Part shown: positions 10,058 to 19,101 of the stretch, piece by piece | Layout of the letters: each line of letters opens with the position of its first letter | Position numbering within the stretch: the stretch's first letter is position 1 | NCBI GenBank assembly: GCA_016124335.1 | Contig: WGNX01000004.1 | Location: 80,418 to 144,417, forward strand | Direction: 5' to 3' | DNA length: 64,000 nucleotides | DNA from: Alphaproteobacteria bacterium | GTDB lineage: Bacteria; Pseudomonadota; Alphaproteobacteria; CACIAM-22H2 | Notes under the pieces: model-generated | Told to the model about the DNA's origin: nothing | Databases searched by the model: none | Seen by the model: only the letters and a program-made list of their open reading frames with translations | Made by a program: the position numbers and the translations under genes

Positions 10058-10777
10058 TTACGAAAGTCTTCGCCAGCGCTCATAGAGCCGGACTCGTGCT
10101 CCGGGCAAGTCCCGTCCGTTCGGGGCCAGGGCATGACGAATCAAGAAAAATCCTGATATTTCCATGCCTTGAACGAGCTCTTTAAAGTCTGCCCTTATCT
10201 CGCCGGAAAGAAACGCCGGCAGGTCGAACAGCTTTCCGGCAAACGGCGCCCCCGCCCCGGCCGAAACCGCGCGTCCCGTACGCGGGCTCACGAAGCGCAG
10301 ATCCTCGCGGCTGCCGGTCGCCGCACAGCTTTCAAGGTCGAGCCCGAAACCGAGTTCGGCAAGCAGACGGCACTCCCAGCGCACATAGTCGGCCTGCCAG
10401 CTTTCCGTGGTGAGCGCACCGACAAGGGCGAGCGTCGCTTCGTAGAGCGCCGCGTGCGCTTCGCGTTCGGGCAGCACGGCATCGAGAAGGCCGGCGGCGG
10501 CCGAAAGCGCATCGAGCTTGTCGGCATCGTCAAGCAGCAGGGCACCGATGGGTCGCGCCGGCTCGCAGGAGAAATTGCCGAGATGTTCCGGCAGACGTGC
10601 GCGCCACGTGGCGCTGACGACATTGCCAAGCCCGTAGAGCGCCGCCCCCTTCCCGTGCCCGCCGCCGCGCGCCAGTCCCAGATGCCGGCCATGCGCACGC
10701 GTGAACAACGTGATCACGGCTGCATGTTCGCCGTGCGGCCGGCGGCCCAAAACGATGCCTTCGTCGTGCCATTCCAT
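10058..10777 (-). CDS. recO: DNA repair protein RecO
   Basis: Loads RecA with RecF and RecR at single-stranded gaps. The 239-residue protein has the N-terminal OB-fold sequence MEWHDEGIVLGRRPHGEHAAVITLFTRAHGRHLGL and the downstream helical region including RWECRLLAELGFGLDL. The usual zinc-binding cysteine cluster of some RecO proteins is reduced here, with only C-terminal region residues such as the ESCAATG cysteine visible. It is followed by parC with a 21-base gap. In many alphaproteobacteria recO follows era directly, but here era is 11 kb away. Confidence 0.9.
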   Translation of the reverse strand: MEWHDEGIVLGRRPHGEHAAVITLFTRAHGRHLGLARGGGHGKGAALYGLGNVVSATWRARLPEHLGNFSCEPARPIGALLLDDADKLDALSAAAGLLDAVLPEREAHAALYEATLALVGALTTESWQADYVRWECRLLAELGFGLDLESCAATGSREDLRFVSPRTGRAVSAGAGAPFAGKLFDLPAFLSGEIRADFKELVQGMEISGFFLIRHALAPNGRDLPGARVRLYERWRRLS

Positions 10778-10845
10778 CGGTCATACATGGAGCGATTCCC
10801 GGCCCGTTTGCAATTCCGCCGCGCGTCGGCTACTTCCGGACCGCC

Positions 10846-12006
10846 ATGAATAAGGACATCTCGCTCCAGGCCGTCGCGATGGGCCTGATCACCGCGTTCG
10901 TGGGCTGGGCAAGCTCGTTCACGGTCGTGTTGCAGGGGTTGCTGGGCGTCGGCGCCACGCACGCACAAGCCGCCTCGGGCCTGTTTGCCGCCTCGCTCGC
11001 GATGGGCCTTGCCGGCATTCTCACGAGCCTCAGCAACCGCCAACCGATCTCGGTCGCATGGTCGACGCCGGGGGCCGCCCTGCTCGCCACGAGTGGTGCA
11101 GTCGAGGGCGGCTTTGCCGGTGCGGTCGGCGCGTTCGTCGTCTGCGCGCTTCTCATCATCGCGGCGGGCTACTGGGAACGGCTCGGGCGCTGGGTTGCGG
11201 CGATCCCCGCCTCGCTCGCCAACGCGATGCTGGCGGGCGTGCTGCTTGGCCTTTGTCTGGCGCCGGTGAAGGCGGTCGCGCAATTGCCCCTTCAGGGCCT
11301 TGCCATCGTCGTGACCTGGGCGGTCGTGGCAAGGCTCAAGCGCATCCTCGCGGTTCCTGCGGCTGTTGCGGTCACGCTTGCGGTGATCGTCTCGACCGGC
11401 AGCGGATCGGCCGCACCCGCGACACTCTGGGCGCCGCCCGAGTTCGTCATGCCGGTCTTCAATCTCGCCGGGCTTGTCGGCATCGCGCTGCCGCTGTTCG
11501 TCGTGACAATGGCCTCGCAGAACATTCCCGGGTTTGCGGTCCTGAAGGTCTATGGCTATTCGCCGCCCGCGGGCCCGCTCTTCCGCCTCACCGGGTTTTT
11601 CTCGCTGCTCGGCACGCCATTCGGCGGCCACGCGGTCAATCTCTCCGCGATCACCGCGGCGATGTGCGCCGGCCCCGACGCGCATCCCGATCCCGCGCGC
11701 CGTTACTGGGCGGCGGCCGCATGCGGTGCCGGCTATGTCGCCTTCGCGTTTCTTGCACCTGCCGCCAGCGCGTTCGTCGCGGCATCGCCCCCCGTGCTCG
11801 TGCAGGCGGTCGCCGGCCTTGCGCTTCTGGGCGCGCTCGGCGGGGCACTCCAGGGCGCCATGCAGGAAGCTGGCGAACGCGAAGCCGCACTTGTCGCCTT
11901 TCTCGTCACGGCGTCAGGTGTCAGCTTCTACGGCGTCAGCGGCGCGTTCTGGGGGCTTGTCGCGGGCGGCGCGATGCGTGCACTCGCGCGCTGGCGCAAG
12001 GCCTAG
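10846..12006 (+). CDS. benE: Benzoate/H+ symporter family protein (BenE)
   Basis: Integral inner-membrane transporter of the BenE family, whose studied members import benzoate with protons. The 386-residue protein is a string of about 11-12 hydrophobic segments. Family features include MGLITAFVGWASSFTVVLQGLLGVGA near the N-terminus, the NRQPISVAWSTPGAALLA motif, and TGFFSLLGTPFGGHAVNLSAITAAMCAG in the C-terminal half. No aromatic-ring degradation genes are nearby, so the substrate could be another carboxylate. It diverges from recO across 68 bases and faces the next gene with essentially no gap. Confidence 0.88.
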   Translation: MNKDISLQAVAMGLITAFVGWASSFTVVLQGLLGVGATHAQAASGLFAASLAMGLAGILTSLSNRQPISVAWSTPGAALLATSGAVEGGFAGAVGAFVVCALLIIAAGYWERLGRWVAAIPASLANAMLAGVLLGLCLAPVKAVAQLPLQGLAIVVTWAVVARLKRILAVPAAVAVTLAVIVSTGSGSAAPATLWAPPEFVMPVFNLAGLVGIALPLFVVTMASQNIPGFAVLKVYGYSPPAGPLFRLTGFFSLLGTPFGGHAVNLSAITAAMCAGPDAHPDPARRYWAAAACGAGYVAFAFLAPAASAFVAASPPVLVQAVAGLALLGALGGALQGAMQEAGEREAALVAFLVTASGVSFYGVSGAFWGLVAGGAMRALARWRKA

Positions 12007-12007
12007 G

Positions 12008-12805
12008 CTAGCCGCAGCGCACGAAGCGCGTGCCGACGAGCTTGCGCGCGGCGGCCTGGACCTCGGGATCGTTGGCCGTCACGGCGACAAGCTGCACGGC
12101 ACCCAGTTCCTCGGTCAGCCGATAAGTCTGCGCGATGCGCACGTTCCCGTCGGTATATTCGACGCGAAGGGTCCAGTCGTTCGGGCTTTCGAACGTCGCG
12201 GCGTAGCTGCGCAGCCGCCCCGCCGCCAGCATCTCGAATTTCGCGCGCTGGAAGTCGATGCGGCTGACCTCGCAGTTCTCCGCACCGGCCGGGCGCCACT
12301 GACCAGCGAATTTGGCATGCGGCGCTGTCAGCAGGCGAAGCCCCTGCACGTCGGAATCGAAGATCGGCGGCAGCATCTTGATCGCGTAGTAGCCGCCGGC
12401 GATGCCGAAGGCCCCCAGCACCGAAATGACGACATGCTTGATCAGCTTGCGGCCGCGCCGCTCGTGCCCCGCCTTGACGGCGACCTGGTGGAAATCGGCA
12501 AGGCCTTTCGTCTCGAACGCTTTCACCGCATCGCGCAGCCCGTCCTCGGCCGAGCGCAATTTGCCGGAGAAGACAGGTACACGGCCGGTATGTTCGTCCT
12601 CGGTCACCGTCGCATAGAGTTCGACGGCGAATTTGTCCGCGATCTTGTCCATCAGTTCGCCGTCGACGGCGCCACGCAGCTTGGCCGCCGTCGACAGCAG
12701 CCACGTGCACGCCTCCTCCGGCGTATGGAAGCGGCGAAGCGCAAGCTCCTCGCTGCCCGCGCGCAGCTCGACGATGCAGGTCATGTGCTGCTTGGAGTCG
12801 GGCAT
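12008..12805 (-). CDS. Hypothetical protein with one membrane segment
   Basis: I do not recognise this 265-residue protein. The N-terminal half (about 1-120) is charged and soluble, with HMTCIVELRAGSEELALRRFHTPEEAC. A basic stretch HERRGRKLIKH precedes a single hydrophobic segment at about 128-148 (VVISVLGAFGIAGGYYAIKML). The C-terminal portion (150-265) is rich in short beta-like stretches and holds a cysteine near each end. That layout suggests an inner-membrane anchored protein with a periplasmic C-terminal domain. ATG 12805 fits the ribosome spacing. It lies 52 bases downstream of the LysR gene on the same strand, so the two may be co-transcribed. Confidence 0.6.
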   Translation of the reverse strand: MPDSKQHMTCIVELRAGSEELALRRFHTPEEACTWLLSTAAKLRGAVDGELMDKIADKFAVELYATVTEDEHTGRVPVFSGKLRSAEDGLRDAVKAFETKGLADFHQVAVKAGHERRGRKLIKHVVISVLGAFGIAGGYYAIKMLPPIFDSDVQGLRLLTAPHAKFAGQWRPAGAENCEVSRIDFQRAKFEMLAAGRLRSYAATFESPNDWTLRVEYTDGNVRIAQTYRLTEELGAVQLVAVTANDPEVQAAARKLVGTRFVRCG

Positions 12806-12857
12806 CCGGCGATTGTAGATCGATTTGCCCCGGCGGGCAGCGGCAAAGCCCGCCGGT

Positions 12858-13751
12858 TCAGCGACGGGCCTGGATCTGGCGGCCCGCCGCCGCCAGCGAA
12901 TCAAGGAACGCGCTTGCCGCCGGCGAAAGGCCTTCCCGGCTGGTGACCGCGCACAGACGGCGGCGCGCGGGCGGATCGAGCGGGATCGCGACGAGGCGCC
13001 GTTCGCCGCTGGGAACGATCAGCTCCGGCACGATCGACACGCCCACGCCCTCGCGGACCATCGCAAGAAGGGCCTGCGGATCGCGGACCGAGAACGCGAC
13101 TTTCGGTGCGACGCCGCCGCGCGAGAAAATCGCGCGCACGTCGTTTTCGGAACCCGAGTTGGGCATCACGAAGCTTTCGTCGGCGAGGTCTTCCGGGCGC
13201 ACCTGCTTGCGGCCGGCCAAGCGGTGGCGCTTCGACATGATCGCAAGGAAATCGTCCTCGGCAACCGGGATCGCCTCGTAATCTTTCGGGATCTCGGCGG
13301 TAAGGCCGATATCGACGGCACCGCCCGTCACCCAATCGCGCACCTCGTTGTCGGTGCCCTCGATCAGGACAACCTCGATGCCCGGATAGCGCGCGCCGAA
13401 ATTCTTGACGATCGGCGGCAGCAGGCGCGATGCGGCACTTGCCACGCTGCCCACGCGCACGCGCCCCGATTGCAGGCCGGTGAGCGCCTGCGCGCGATGG
13501 CGGACGCGCTCGATCGCTTCGAGGGCCGCGCGCGCGTCGCCCTGAATCGCGGCACCTGCCGCCGTCGGCGCGACGCGCCCGCGGTTTCGCAGAAGCAGGA
13601 CGACGCCGAGCGCTTCCTCGAGTGCCGCCACCGCCTGACTTACGCCTGATTGGGTCAGGCCCAGCTTGTGCGCAGCCGCCGTAAATCCGCCTTCCTCAAG
13701 GACCGAAAGGAAGGCGCGCAACTGGCCGACATTTATGCTGGCAGAGCTCAT
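12858..13751 (-). CDS. LysR-family transcriptional regulator
   Basis: A 297-residue LysR-type regulator. The N-terminal winged helix-turn-helix (about residues 9-66) has the canonical layout LRAFLSVLEEGGFTAAAHKLGLTQSGVSQAVAALEEALG, and a periplasmic-binding-like ligand domain follows (about 93-297). LysR proteins usually control the divergent neighbour, and here that is the EamA-type transporter at 13854. A perfect inverted repeat lies between the two starts. The effector is not known. The hypothetical membrane protein follows on the same strand. Confidence 0.9.
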   Translation of the reverse strand: MSSASINVGQLRAFLSVLEEGGFTAAAHKLGLTQSGVSQAVAALEEALGVVLLLRNRGRVAPTAAGAAIQGDARAALEAIERVRHRAQALTGLQSGRVRVGSVASAASRLLPPIVKNFGARYPGIEVVLIEGTDNEVRDWVTGGAVDIGLTAEIPKDYEAIPVAEDDFLAIMSKRHRLAGRKQVRPEDLADESFVMPNSGSENDVRAIFSRGGVAPKVAFSVRDPQALLAMVREGVGVSIVPELIVPSGERRLVAIPLDPPARRRLCAVTSREGLSPAASAFLDSLAAAGRQIQARR

Positions 13752-13774
13752 CGGCTATCAGCATTCCTCATGTG

Positions 13775-13793
13775 AGCCATTCGGCAAATGGCT
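13775..13793. promoter_or_regulatory. inverted repeat in the LysR/EamA divergent promoter
   Basis: AGCCATT-CGGCA-AATGGCT is a perfect 7-bp inverted repeat with a 5-base centre, situated 23 bases upstream of the LysR start and 60 bases upstream of the EamA start. It fits a LysR-type operator positioned for autoregulation and control of the divergent transporter. It could alternatively act as a small hairpin in the + strand leader, since it is followed by TTTT. Confidence 0.5.
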
Positions 13794-13853
13794 TTTACTT
13801 ATACCCGGTCCGGTCGGTAGCGTCGAGACTTGTCGGGCATTTTCGGGTTACGC

Positions 13854-14777
13854 ATGAACGATTCGCACAATGCAACGAAGGGGCTCGCATGGGGCCTTTT
13901 CGCGATCTCGATCTGGGTCTCGTGGATGCTCGCAACACGCTGGGGCGTGCATTCGAGCCTCGATTTCTGGGACCTCACGGCGCTGCGTTTCGGTTCGGCA
14001 GGATTGATCATGCTGCCTGTGGCGCTTCGCGGCGGTCTCTCGCCGCGTACGCTTGGGCCTGGCGCGAAGGGCTGGCTGCTCTGGGCGACGATGATCGCGG
14101 GTGCGGGCTTCGTCTATCAGCTCTGCGCGGCGTCGGCCTTCGTGTTCGCCCCCATCAGCCACGGCTCCGTGATGTTGCCCGGAACCATGCCGCTGTTCGT
14201 GGCCGGGCTGTCGGTGGTCTTTCTCGGCGAACGGATCGCGCCCGCACGACGCGCGGGCTTCCTGCTGATTCCCGTCGGCGTCCTGTGTCTTGCGTGGGTC
14301 GGCTTCGCGCATGGTGCCGGTGGCGAGTGGCGCGGTCAGGCGCTGTTCGTGACGGCCGCACTCCTTTGGGCAAGCTACACGATCGCCATGCGCAAGGCCG
14401 GCACGCAGCCGCTTCAGGCCACCGCACTCGTCTGCGTCTGGTCGGCGGTGTTCTATCTGCCGTTCTATGCGCTTCTCGGCGGCGACGGGCTTGCGCGCGC
14501 AGGCTGGGGCGAGATCGCCTTCCAGACGCTTATCCAGGGCGTGTTGTCGAGCGTCGTCTCGCTCATCGCATATAACCGCGCGCTCCAGCTGCTCGGCGCC
14601 TCGCGCGGGGCCGCACTGGCTTCGCTCGTACCCGTGCTGGCGACGGTGTTCGCGATCCCGCTGCTCGGCGAATGGCCGGCCCCGCTTGACTGGCTGGGCG
14701 TGGCCATCATCAGCACCGGCGTCTATCTCGCCACCGGCGCGCCGTTGCCCGCGTTCCTGCGGCGCGCACCCGCCTAG
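13854..14777 (+). CDS. EamA/DMT superfamily transporter
   Basis: A 307-residue inner-membrane protein with ten predicted hydrophobic helices in two EamA repeats, the drug/metabolite transporter layout (RhaT/YdcZ-like exporters). The first repeat begins GLAWGLFAISIWVSWMLATRWGV and the second near LFVTAALLWASYTIAMRKAG. The typical motif near the repeat end (SRGAALASLVPVLATVFAIPLLGEWP) is present. Substrates of the family include amino acids and drugs. Its divergence from the LysR gene with an operator-like dyad suggests LysR control. The ATG at 13854 follows a long AT-richer leader. Its stop overlaps the convergent LysE gene by four bases. Confidence 0.85.
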   Translation: MNDSHNATKGLAWGLFAISIWVSWMLATRWGVHSSLDFWDLTALRFGSAGLIMLPVALRGGLSPRTLGPGAKGWLLWATMIAGAGFVYQLCAASAFVFAPISHGSVMLPGTMPLFVAGLSVVFLGERIAPARRAGFLLIPVGVLCLAWVGFAHGAGGEWRGQALFVTAALLWASYTIAMRKAGTQPLQATALVCVWSAVFYLPFYALLGGDGLARAGWGEIAFQTLIQGVLSSVVSLIAYNRALQLLGASRGAALASLVPVLATVFAIPLLGEWPAPLDWLGVAIISTGVYLATGAPLPAFLRRAPA

Positions 14778-15400
14778 TTGAGCCGCGCTGCCAGCACCTT
14801 CAGGCCGGCATAACCGAACACGCAGGCGAACGTCGCGTCGAACCAGCGGCGCAGATGCGCGTAGACGCGCGCGATGGCCGGCCGCGAGAACAGCAGCGCG
14901 TAGCCGTGGAAAATCACGAACGACTGGATGCCGACTGCCGCGATCACGACGGCGAGCGTGGATGCCGGCGTGCCGTGCGGAACGCCGATCGCATAGAGCG
15001 CCACGAAGAAGAAGATCGCCTTCGGGTTCGTCAGGTGCAGCATCAGCCCCTTCAGAAACGTGCGGCCCGGCGTGGCACCGGCCATTGCCGCCGTCACGGC
15101 ATCGCCGGGTTTGAGCGCCCCGCGTGCCGACTTGAAGGCGAGAAACAGCAGATAGGCGGCACCGGCATAACGCATCGCCTCCAGCACCCAGGCATTGGCC
15201 ATCATCGCCGCACCCAACCCCAGTGCCGCCCCGATCGACCAGCACAGCGAACCGGTCGTGATCCCCGAAGCGAGCGCAAGCCCGTGCTTTCGCCCGGCCA
15301 CCATTGATGTGCCGGCAATGCCCAGCGTCGCCGGCCCCGGGCTGGACGTGGTGACGAGTGCGGCAAGCATGATCGTGGGAAGGTTGACGTCTTCGAGCAT
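14774..15400 (-). CDS. LysE family amino-acid exporter
   Basis: A 208-residue membrane protein with six hydrophobic segments and the LysE/RhtB signature near the N-terminus (TTSSPGPATLGIAGTSMVAGRKHGLALASGITTG). The motif LMLHLTNPKAIFFFVALYAIG near residue 120-140 is also typical. LysE family members export amino acids or related small compounds with proton exchange, but the substrate cannot be deduced. It is convergent with the EamA gene, overlapping by four bases, and follows the aceA terminator region on the same strand. ATG 15400 gives a standard family length. Confidence 0.87.
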   Translation of the reverse strand: MLEDVNLPTIMLAALVTTSSPGPATLGIAGTSMVAGRKHGLALASGITTGSLCWSIGAALGLGAAMMANAWVLEAMRYAGAAYLLFLAFKSARGALKPGDAVTAAMAGATPGRTFLKGLMLHLTNPKAIFFFVALYAIGVPHGTPASTLAVVIAAVGIQSFVIFHGYALLFSRPAIARVYAHLRRWFDATFACVFGYAGLKVLAARLN

Positions 15401-15460
15401 CGCAGGTGCGCCTCCTGCCGGCGATGTTCGAGGACTTTCCGGCGCGCCGTCAATCCATAC

Positions 15461-15492
15461 AACGAAAGAAGGCCGGTCGCATCGGACCGGCC
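15461..15492 (-). terminator. Rho-independent terminator of aceA
   Basis: On the minus strand GGCCGGTC and GACCGGCC form an 8-bp perfect stem (15485-15492 with 15471-15478) around a 6-base loop, followed by a T-rich run (complement of 15461-15470). It lies 33 bases after the aceA stop. Confidence 0.85.
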
Positions 15493-15525
15493 CTCCCCCG
15501 CGCGTGCCTCCCGTTTTCTTATCGA

Positions 15526-16815
15526 TTATTCGGCGGCGTGCGGAACCGCTTTGGGCTTGTCGTGGAATTGGTCGTGCTCGGTCGAGCCCGCCATCGCCGT
15601 CGTCGACGACTTGCCGGCCGAGATGGCGACGGCAACCGCGTCGAAATAGCCGGTGCCGACCTCGCGCTGGTGGCGCGTGGCGGTGTAGCCGTGCTTCTCG
15701 GCGTCGAACTCCGCCTGCTGCAGTTCCGAGTACGCCCCCATGCCGCGCGTCGCGTAGCCGCGCGCGAGTTCGTACATCGAGTAATTCAGCGCATGGAACC
15801 CGGCGAGCGTGACGAACTGGAACTTGTAGCCCATCTCGCCGATCTGCTGCTGGTAGGTCTCGATCGTCCTGGCGTCGAGCTTGCGCCGCCAGTTGAACGA
15901 CGGCGAGCAGTTGTACGCAAGCATCTTGCCGGGGAACTGGCGGTGCAGTTCGGTCGCGAATTCGCGCGCCTCGCCAAGGTCCGGTTCCGAGGTTTCCCAC
16001 CAAAGCAGGTCGGAATAGGGCGCATAGGCAAGCCCGCGCGCGATGGCGTATTCAACGCCCTTGCCCTGCCTGATGCGGAAGAAGCCCTCGCTCGTGCGCT
16101 CGCCCGTCAGGAACGGGCGGTCGCGCTCGTCGACATCGGTGGTGATGAGCTGGGCCGAGTGCGCGTCGGTGCGCGCAAGCAGCACGGTCGGCACGCCTTC
16201 GACATCGGCCGCAAGGCGCGCGGCGTTGAGCGTGCGCACGTGCTGCGACATCGGGATCAGCACCTTGCCGCCCAGATGCCCGCACTTCTTTTCCGATGCG
16301 AGCTGGTCTTCGAAATGGACGCCCGCGGCGCCCGCCTCGATCATCGACTTCATCAGTTCGTAGACATTGAGCGGGCCGCCGAAGCCGGCCTCCGCATCCG
16401 CGACGATCGGGGCAAGCCAGTGCGTGTCGCCCTTGCCTTCGAGCGTCTGGATCTGGTCGGCGCGGCGCAGCGCGTTGTTGATGCGCTTGACCACCTCGGG
16501 CACCGAGGAAACCGGATAGAGCGACTGGTCGGGATACATCTGCCCGGCATTGTTGGCGTCCGCCGCCACCTGCCAGCCGGAAAGATAGATCGCTTTCAGT
16601 CCCGCGCGGACCTGCTGCATGGCCTGGTTGCCGGTGAGCGCGCCCAGCGTGTTCACGTAAGGCTCGGTTTTCAGCAGGTTCCACAGCCGCTCGGCGCCGA
16701 GGCGCGCCAGCGTGTGTTCGACGCGCACGGAGCCGGCGAGCTTGCGCACGTCTTCGGCCGCGTAGTCGCGCTTGATGCCGTTCCAGCGGGGATTGGTGGA
16801 CCAATCGTTCGTCAT
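15526..16815 (-). CDS. aceA: Isocitrate lyase
   Basis: Cleaves isocitrate to succinate and glyoxylate, the first step of the glyoxylate bypass, needed for growth on acetate, fatty acids or other C2 units. The 429-residue protein has the active-site motif KKCGHLGGK near residues 190-198 and the [13 protein letters not shown] context. The [16 protein letters not shown] and YNCSPSFNW motifs are also characteristic. It is close to the 434 residues of the E. coli enzyme, so it is the short class. Malate synthase is not in the window. It diverges from a ScfR/RamB-type regulator across 169 bases that contain TGTAAA repeats. Confidence 0.96.
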   Translation of the reverse strand: MTNDWSTNPRWNGIKRDYAAEDVRKLAGSVRVEHTLARLGAERLWNLLKTEPYVNTLGALTGNQAMQQVRAGLKAIYLSGWQVAADANNAGQMYPDQSLYPVSSVPEVVKRINNALRRADQIQTLEGKGDTHWLAPIVADAEAGFGGPLNVYELMKSMIEAGAAGVHFEDQLASEKKCGHLGGKVLIPMSQHVRTLNAARLAADVEGVPTVLLARTDAHSAQLITTDVDERDRPFLTGERTSEGFFRIRQGKGVEYAIARGLAYAPYSDLLWWETSEPDLGEAREFATELHRQFPGKMLAYNCSPSFNWRRKLDARTIETYQQQIGEMGYKFQFVTLAGFHALNYSMYELARGYATRGMGAYSELQQAEFDAEKHGYTATRHQREVGTGYFDAVAVAISAGKSSTTAMAGSTEHDQFHDKPKAVPHAAE

Positions 16816-16854
16816 GGGAAGCTCCTTACGGGCTAAGAGATCGGCCTTTCGACC

Positions 16855-16966
16855 TGTAAATATCCTCACGCTGCGGACGCGAAGCGGATACCCCGAAACG
16901 GCCTGAAAACCGTAAATCCGTTGCCGGATTTGCAAGCTTCGGCGCTGCGGTGTAAACTTTGTAAAT
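16855..16966. promoter_or_regulatory. candidate RamB/ScfR operator region between aceA and its regulator
   Basis: Three TGTAAA and one CGTAAA motifs occur: 16855-16860, 16911-16916 (CGTAAA), 16951-16956 and 16960-16965. The last two form TGTAAA-CTT-TGTAAA, containing AAACTTTGTAAA at 16954-16965. As I recall it, the RamB operator of Corynebacterium contains AAACTTTGCAAA, which differs by one base. The promoters of both aceA and the regulator should be in this stretch. Function is inferred from location and similarity. Confidence 0.5.
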
Positions 16967-16984
16967 AACGGCCCGGAGGCGCCG

Positions 16985-18403
16985 ATGGCGCGCAAGACCC
17001 TGCTTGGCAACAAGATCCGCCGCCTGCGCGAGCAGGCCGGTCTCACGCAGGCGCGCATGGCCGACCAGCTCGGTATCTCGGCGAGCTACCTGAACCTGAT
17101 CGAGCATGACCAGCGCCCGGTGACCGTTTCGCTGCTGCTGAAACTCGGCAAGCAGTTCGACGTCGAACTCACCGACCTGTCCGACGACGACGACAGGAAG
17201 ATCGCGGGCGGCCTGCGCGAGGTCTTCTCCGACGGCACGCTTGCCGCGCACGGCGTGACGAGCGAGGAGATCCGCTCGCTTGCCGAAGCCGCCCCCAATG
17301 CCGCCAAGGCGATCCTCGAGCTTTACCGGGCCTATCGCCTCGCGCGCGATGATGCGCAGTCGATGACGCTGGGGTTGCCCAGCGGTACCACGCGCAAGCT
17401 GGTGCTGCCCGCCGAAGAAGCGCGCGACTTCTTCCACGACCGGACGAACTATTTCGACGAGATCGAAAAGGCCGCCGAGAAGGTCGTTGCGGAAGCGAAC
17501 CTGCCGGCGGGCGAACCCTGGCGCGGGCTTGTCGACTATGCGCGCGCACGACACGGCATTTCGGTCGAGATCGTGGCGCCGGCCGGTCTCGGCGGGGCCG
17601 TCCGCCGCTACGATGCCAAGGCGAAGAAGCTGCTTCTCAACGAGATCCTGCCCCGCCCTTCGCGGCGATTCCATCTCGCCTACCAGATCGGCCTGCTCGA
17701 GGCGCGCCGGCCGGTCGACATCATCGTGGCGACGGCCAAGCTCGCCTCGAAGGAGACCGAGACGCTCGTGCGCGTCGGCCTCTACAACTATTTCGCGGGC
17801 GCGGTGCTGATGCCCTATGCCGAGACGATCGCGGCCGCGCGCGAGCTGCGCTACGACGTCGACCTTCTCAGTCACCATTTCGGCGTCAGCTTCGAGCAGG
17901 CCTGCCACCGGCTGTCGACCTTGCAACGGCCCGGCGACAAGGGCGTGCCGCTATGGCTCGTGCGCGTGGACGGCGCGGGCAACGTGTCGAAGCGCTTCTC
18001 GGCCGCGGGCTTCCATTTCTCGCGCTTCGGCGGCTCGTGCCCGCGCTGGGTGGTGCACGAGGCCTTCACCAGCCCCGGCCGCATCCTCACGCAGGTCGCA
18101 AGGTTGCCCGACGGCGCCACGTTCTTCTGCGTGGCACGCACGGTGGCCAAGGCCGCCGGCGGCTGGCGCGAGCCGCCGACGACCTATGCCATCGGCATCG
18201 GCTGCGAGATCGGCCAGGCGCATGAACTCGTCTACGCCGAAGGGCGCGATCTGGCCAACCGTGCCGCCGCCGTCGAGATCGGCGTGGGCTGCCGGGTGTG
18301 CGAGCGCGACAATTGCCGCCAGCGCGCCTTCCCGCCGCTCCAGCACCGCCTCGACGTCGACGTCAACGTGAAGGGCGCGACCGCCTATTCCTTCCGCAAG
18401 TAG
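16985..18403 (+). CDS. XRE-family regulator with ImmA/IrrE-like and DUF2083 domains (ScfR/RamB-like)
   Basis: A 472-residue transcriptional regulator of short-chain acyl or acetate metabolism. An N-terminal Cro/CI-type helix-turn-helix lies at about residues 7-62 ([33 protein letters not shown]). The middle portion matches the ImmA/IrrE-like domain but lacks an HEXXH zinc motif, having [10 protein letters not shown] instead, so it is unlikely to be a protease. A C-terminal DUF2083 domain ends in [17 protein letters not shown] with conserved cysteines. RamB in Corynebacterium and ScfR in sphingomonads and others control isocitrate lyase and acyl-CoA genes, so control of the divergent aceA is likely. 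GGAGG precedes the ATG by five bases. Confidence 0.88.
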   Translation: MARKTLLGNKIRRLREQAGLTQARMADQLGISASYLNLIEHDQRPVTVSLLLKLGKQFDVELTDLSDDDDRKIAGGLREVFSDGTLAAHGVTSEEIRSLAEAAPNAAKAILELYRAYRLARDDAQSMTLGLPSGTTRKLVLPAEEARDFFHDRTNYFDEIEKAAEKVVAEANLPAGEPWRGLVDYARARHGISVEIVAPAGLGGAVRRYDAKAKKLLLNEILPRPSRRFHLAYQIGLLEARRPVDIIVATAKLASKETETLVRVGLYNYFAGAVLMPYAETIAAARELRYDVDLLSHHFGVSFEQACHRLSTLQRPGDKGVPLWLVRVDGAGNVSKRFSAAGFHFSRFGGSCPRWVVHEAFTSPGRILTQVARLPDGATFFCVARTVAKAAGGWREPPTTYAIGIGCEIGQAHELVYAEGRDLANRAAAVEIGVGCRVCERDNCRQRAFPPLQHRLDVDVNVKGATAYSFRK

Positions 18404-19078
18404 CTAGGCCACGTTCGTCGCGAGATGCCGGAACATCACGCGGCGCGCCTCGTCGTCCATCTCGGCCTTGAACTTGTACTTGTCCTTGAGGGCAAGCGCA
18501 CGCATGGCCGCCGGCCGCGCCGAGACCTCGTCGACGAGGCGCTTGAGGTTCGGAAGCTTCGAAAACGCGTCCTCGCCCAGTACGAACGGCACGAGACGCG
18601 CCCAGCCCCACACGTCCATGTCGACGATCGAATATTCGCCGCCGACCATGTAGCGGTTCTTCGCGAGCCGCTCGTCGAGGATCGTGTAGTGGCGATGCGC
18701 CTCGAACAGGTAGCGGTTGATCGCGTAGGGGATCTTCTCGGGCGCGTAGGTCTTGAAATGCACCGCCTGGCCCGAGAACGGGCCCACGCCCGAGGCCACG
18801 AACATCATCCACGACAGCAGACCGGCGCGGTCCTTCGGCAGGAACTTCCCCGTCTTCTCGGCAAGGTAGATCAGGATCGCATTGCTGTCGAAGACGAGCG
18901 TGCCGTCGTCGTCGATGGCCGGCACCTTGCCGTTCGGGTTGACCGCCAGAAACGCCGGCGCGAGCTGTTCGCCCTTGCGCGTGTCGATCGGGTGGTACTC
19001 GCAGGCGAGCCCCGTCTCTTCGAGGAAAAGCGCAACCTTCATCGGGTTTGGCGCGAGACTGAAATAGAACTTAAGCAT
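18404..19078 (-). CDS. Glutathione S-transferase family protein
   Basis: A 224-residue GST. The N-terminal thioredoxin-like domain holds MLKFYFSLAPNPMKVALFLEETGL and VNPNGKVPAIDDDGTLVFDSNAILIYLAEK, with the conserved Pro of the cis loop and the glutathione-contacting Asp-Ser pair. The C-terminal helical domain has MVGGEYSIVDMDVWGW, a family N-capping box. Relatives include the YghU/YfcG-like and beta-class enzymes. Start ATG 19078 follows AGGAGATGC. It is separated by 23 bases from an EamA-type transporter gene upstream and abuts the stop of the ScfR-like gene. It probably conjugates or reduces an electrophile or acts on a disulphide. Confidence 0.9.
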   Translation of the reverse strand: MLKFYFSLAPNPMKVALFLEETGLACEYHPIDTRKGEQLAPAFLAVNPNGKVPAIDDDGTLVFDSNAILIYLAEKTGKFLPKDRAGLLSWMMFVASGVGPFSGQAVHFKTYAPEKIPYAINRYLFEAHRHYTILDERLAKNRYMVGGEYSIVDMDVWGWARLVPFVLGEDAFSKLPNLKRLVDEVSARPAAMRALALKDKYKFKAEMDDEARRVMFRHLATNVA

Positions 19079-19101
19079 GCTTGCATCTCCTTCCTGGATG
19101 T

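Noticed and set aside
12805..12904. N-terminal extension of the hypothetical protein to 12904
   Set aside because: The added residues are Arg-rich and overlap the end of the LysR gene; the ATG at 12805 is better placed.
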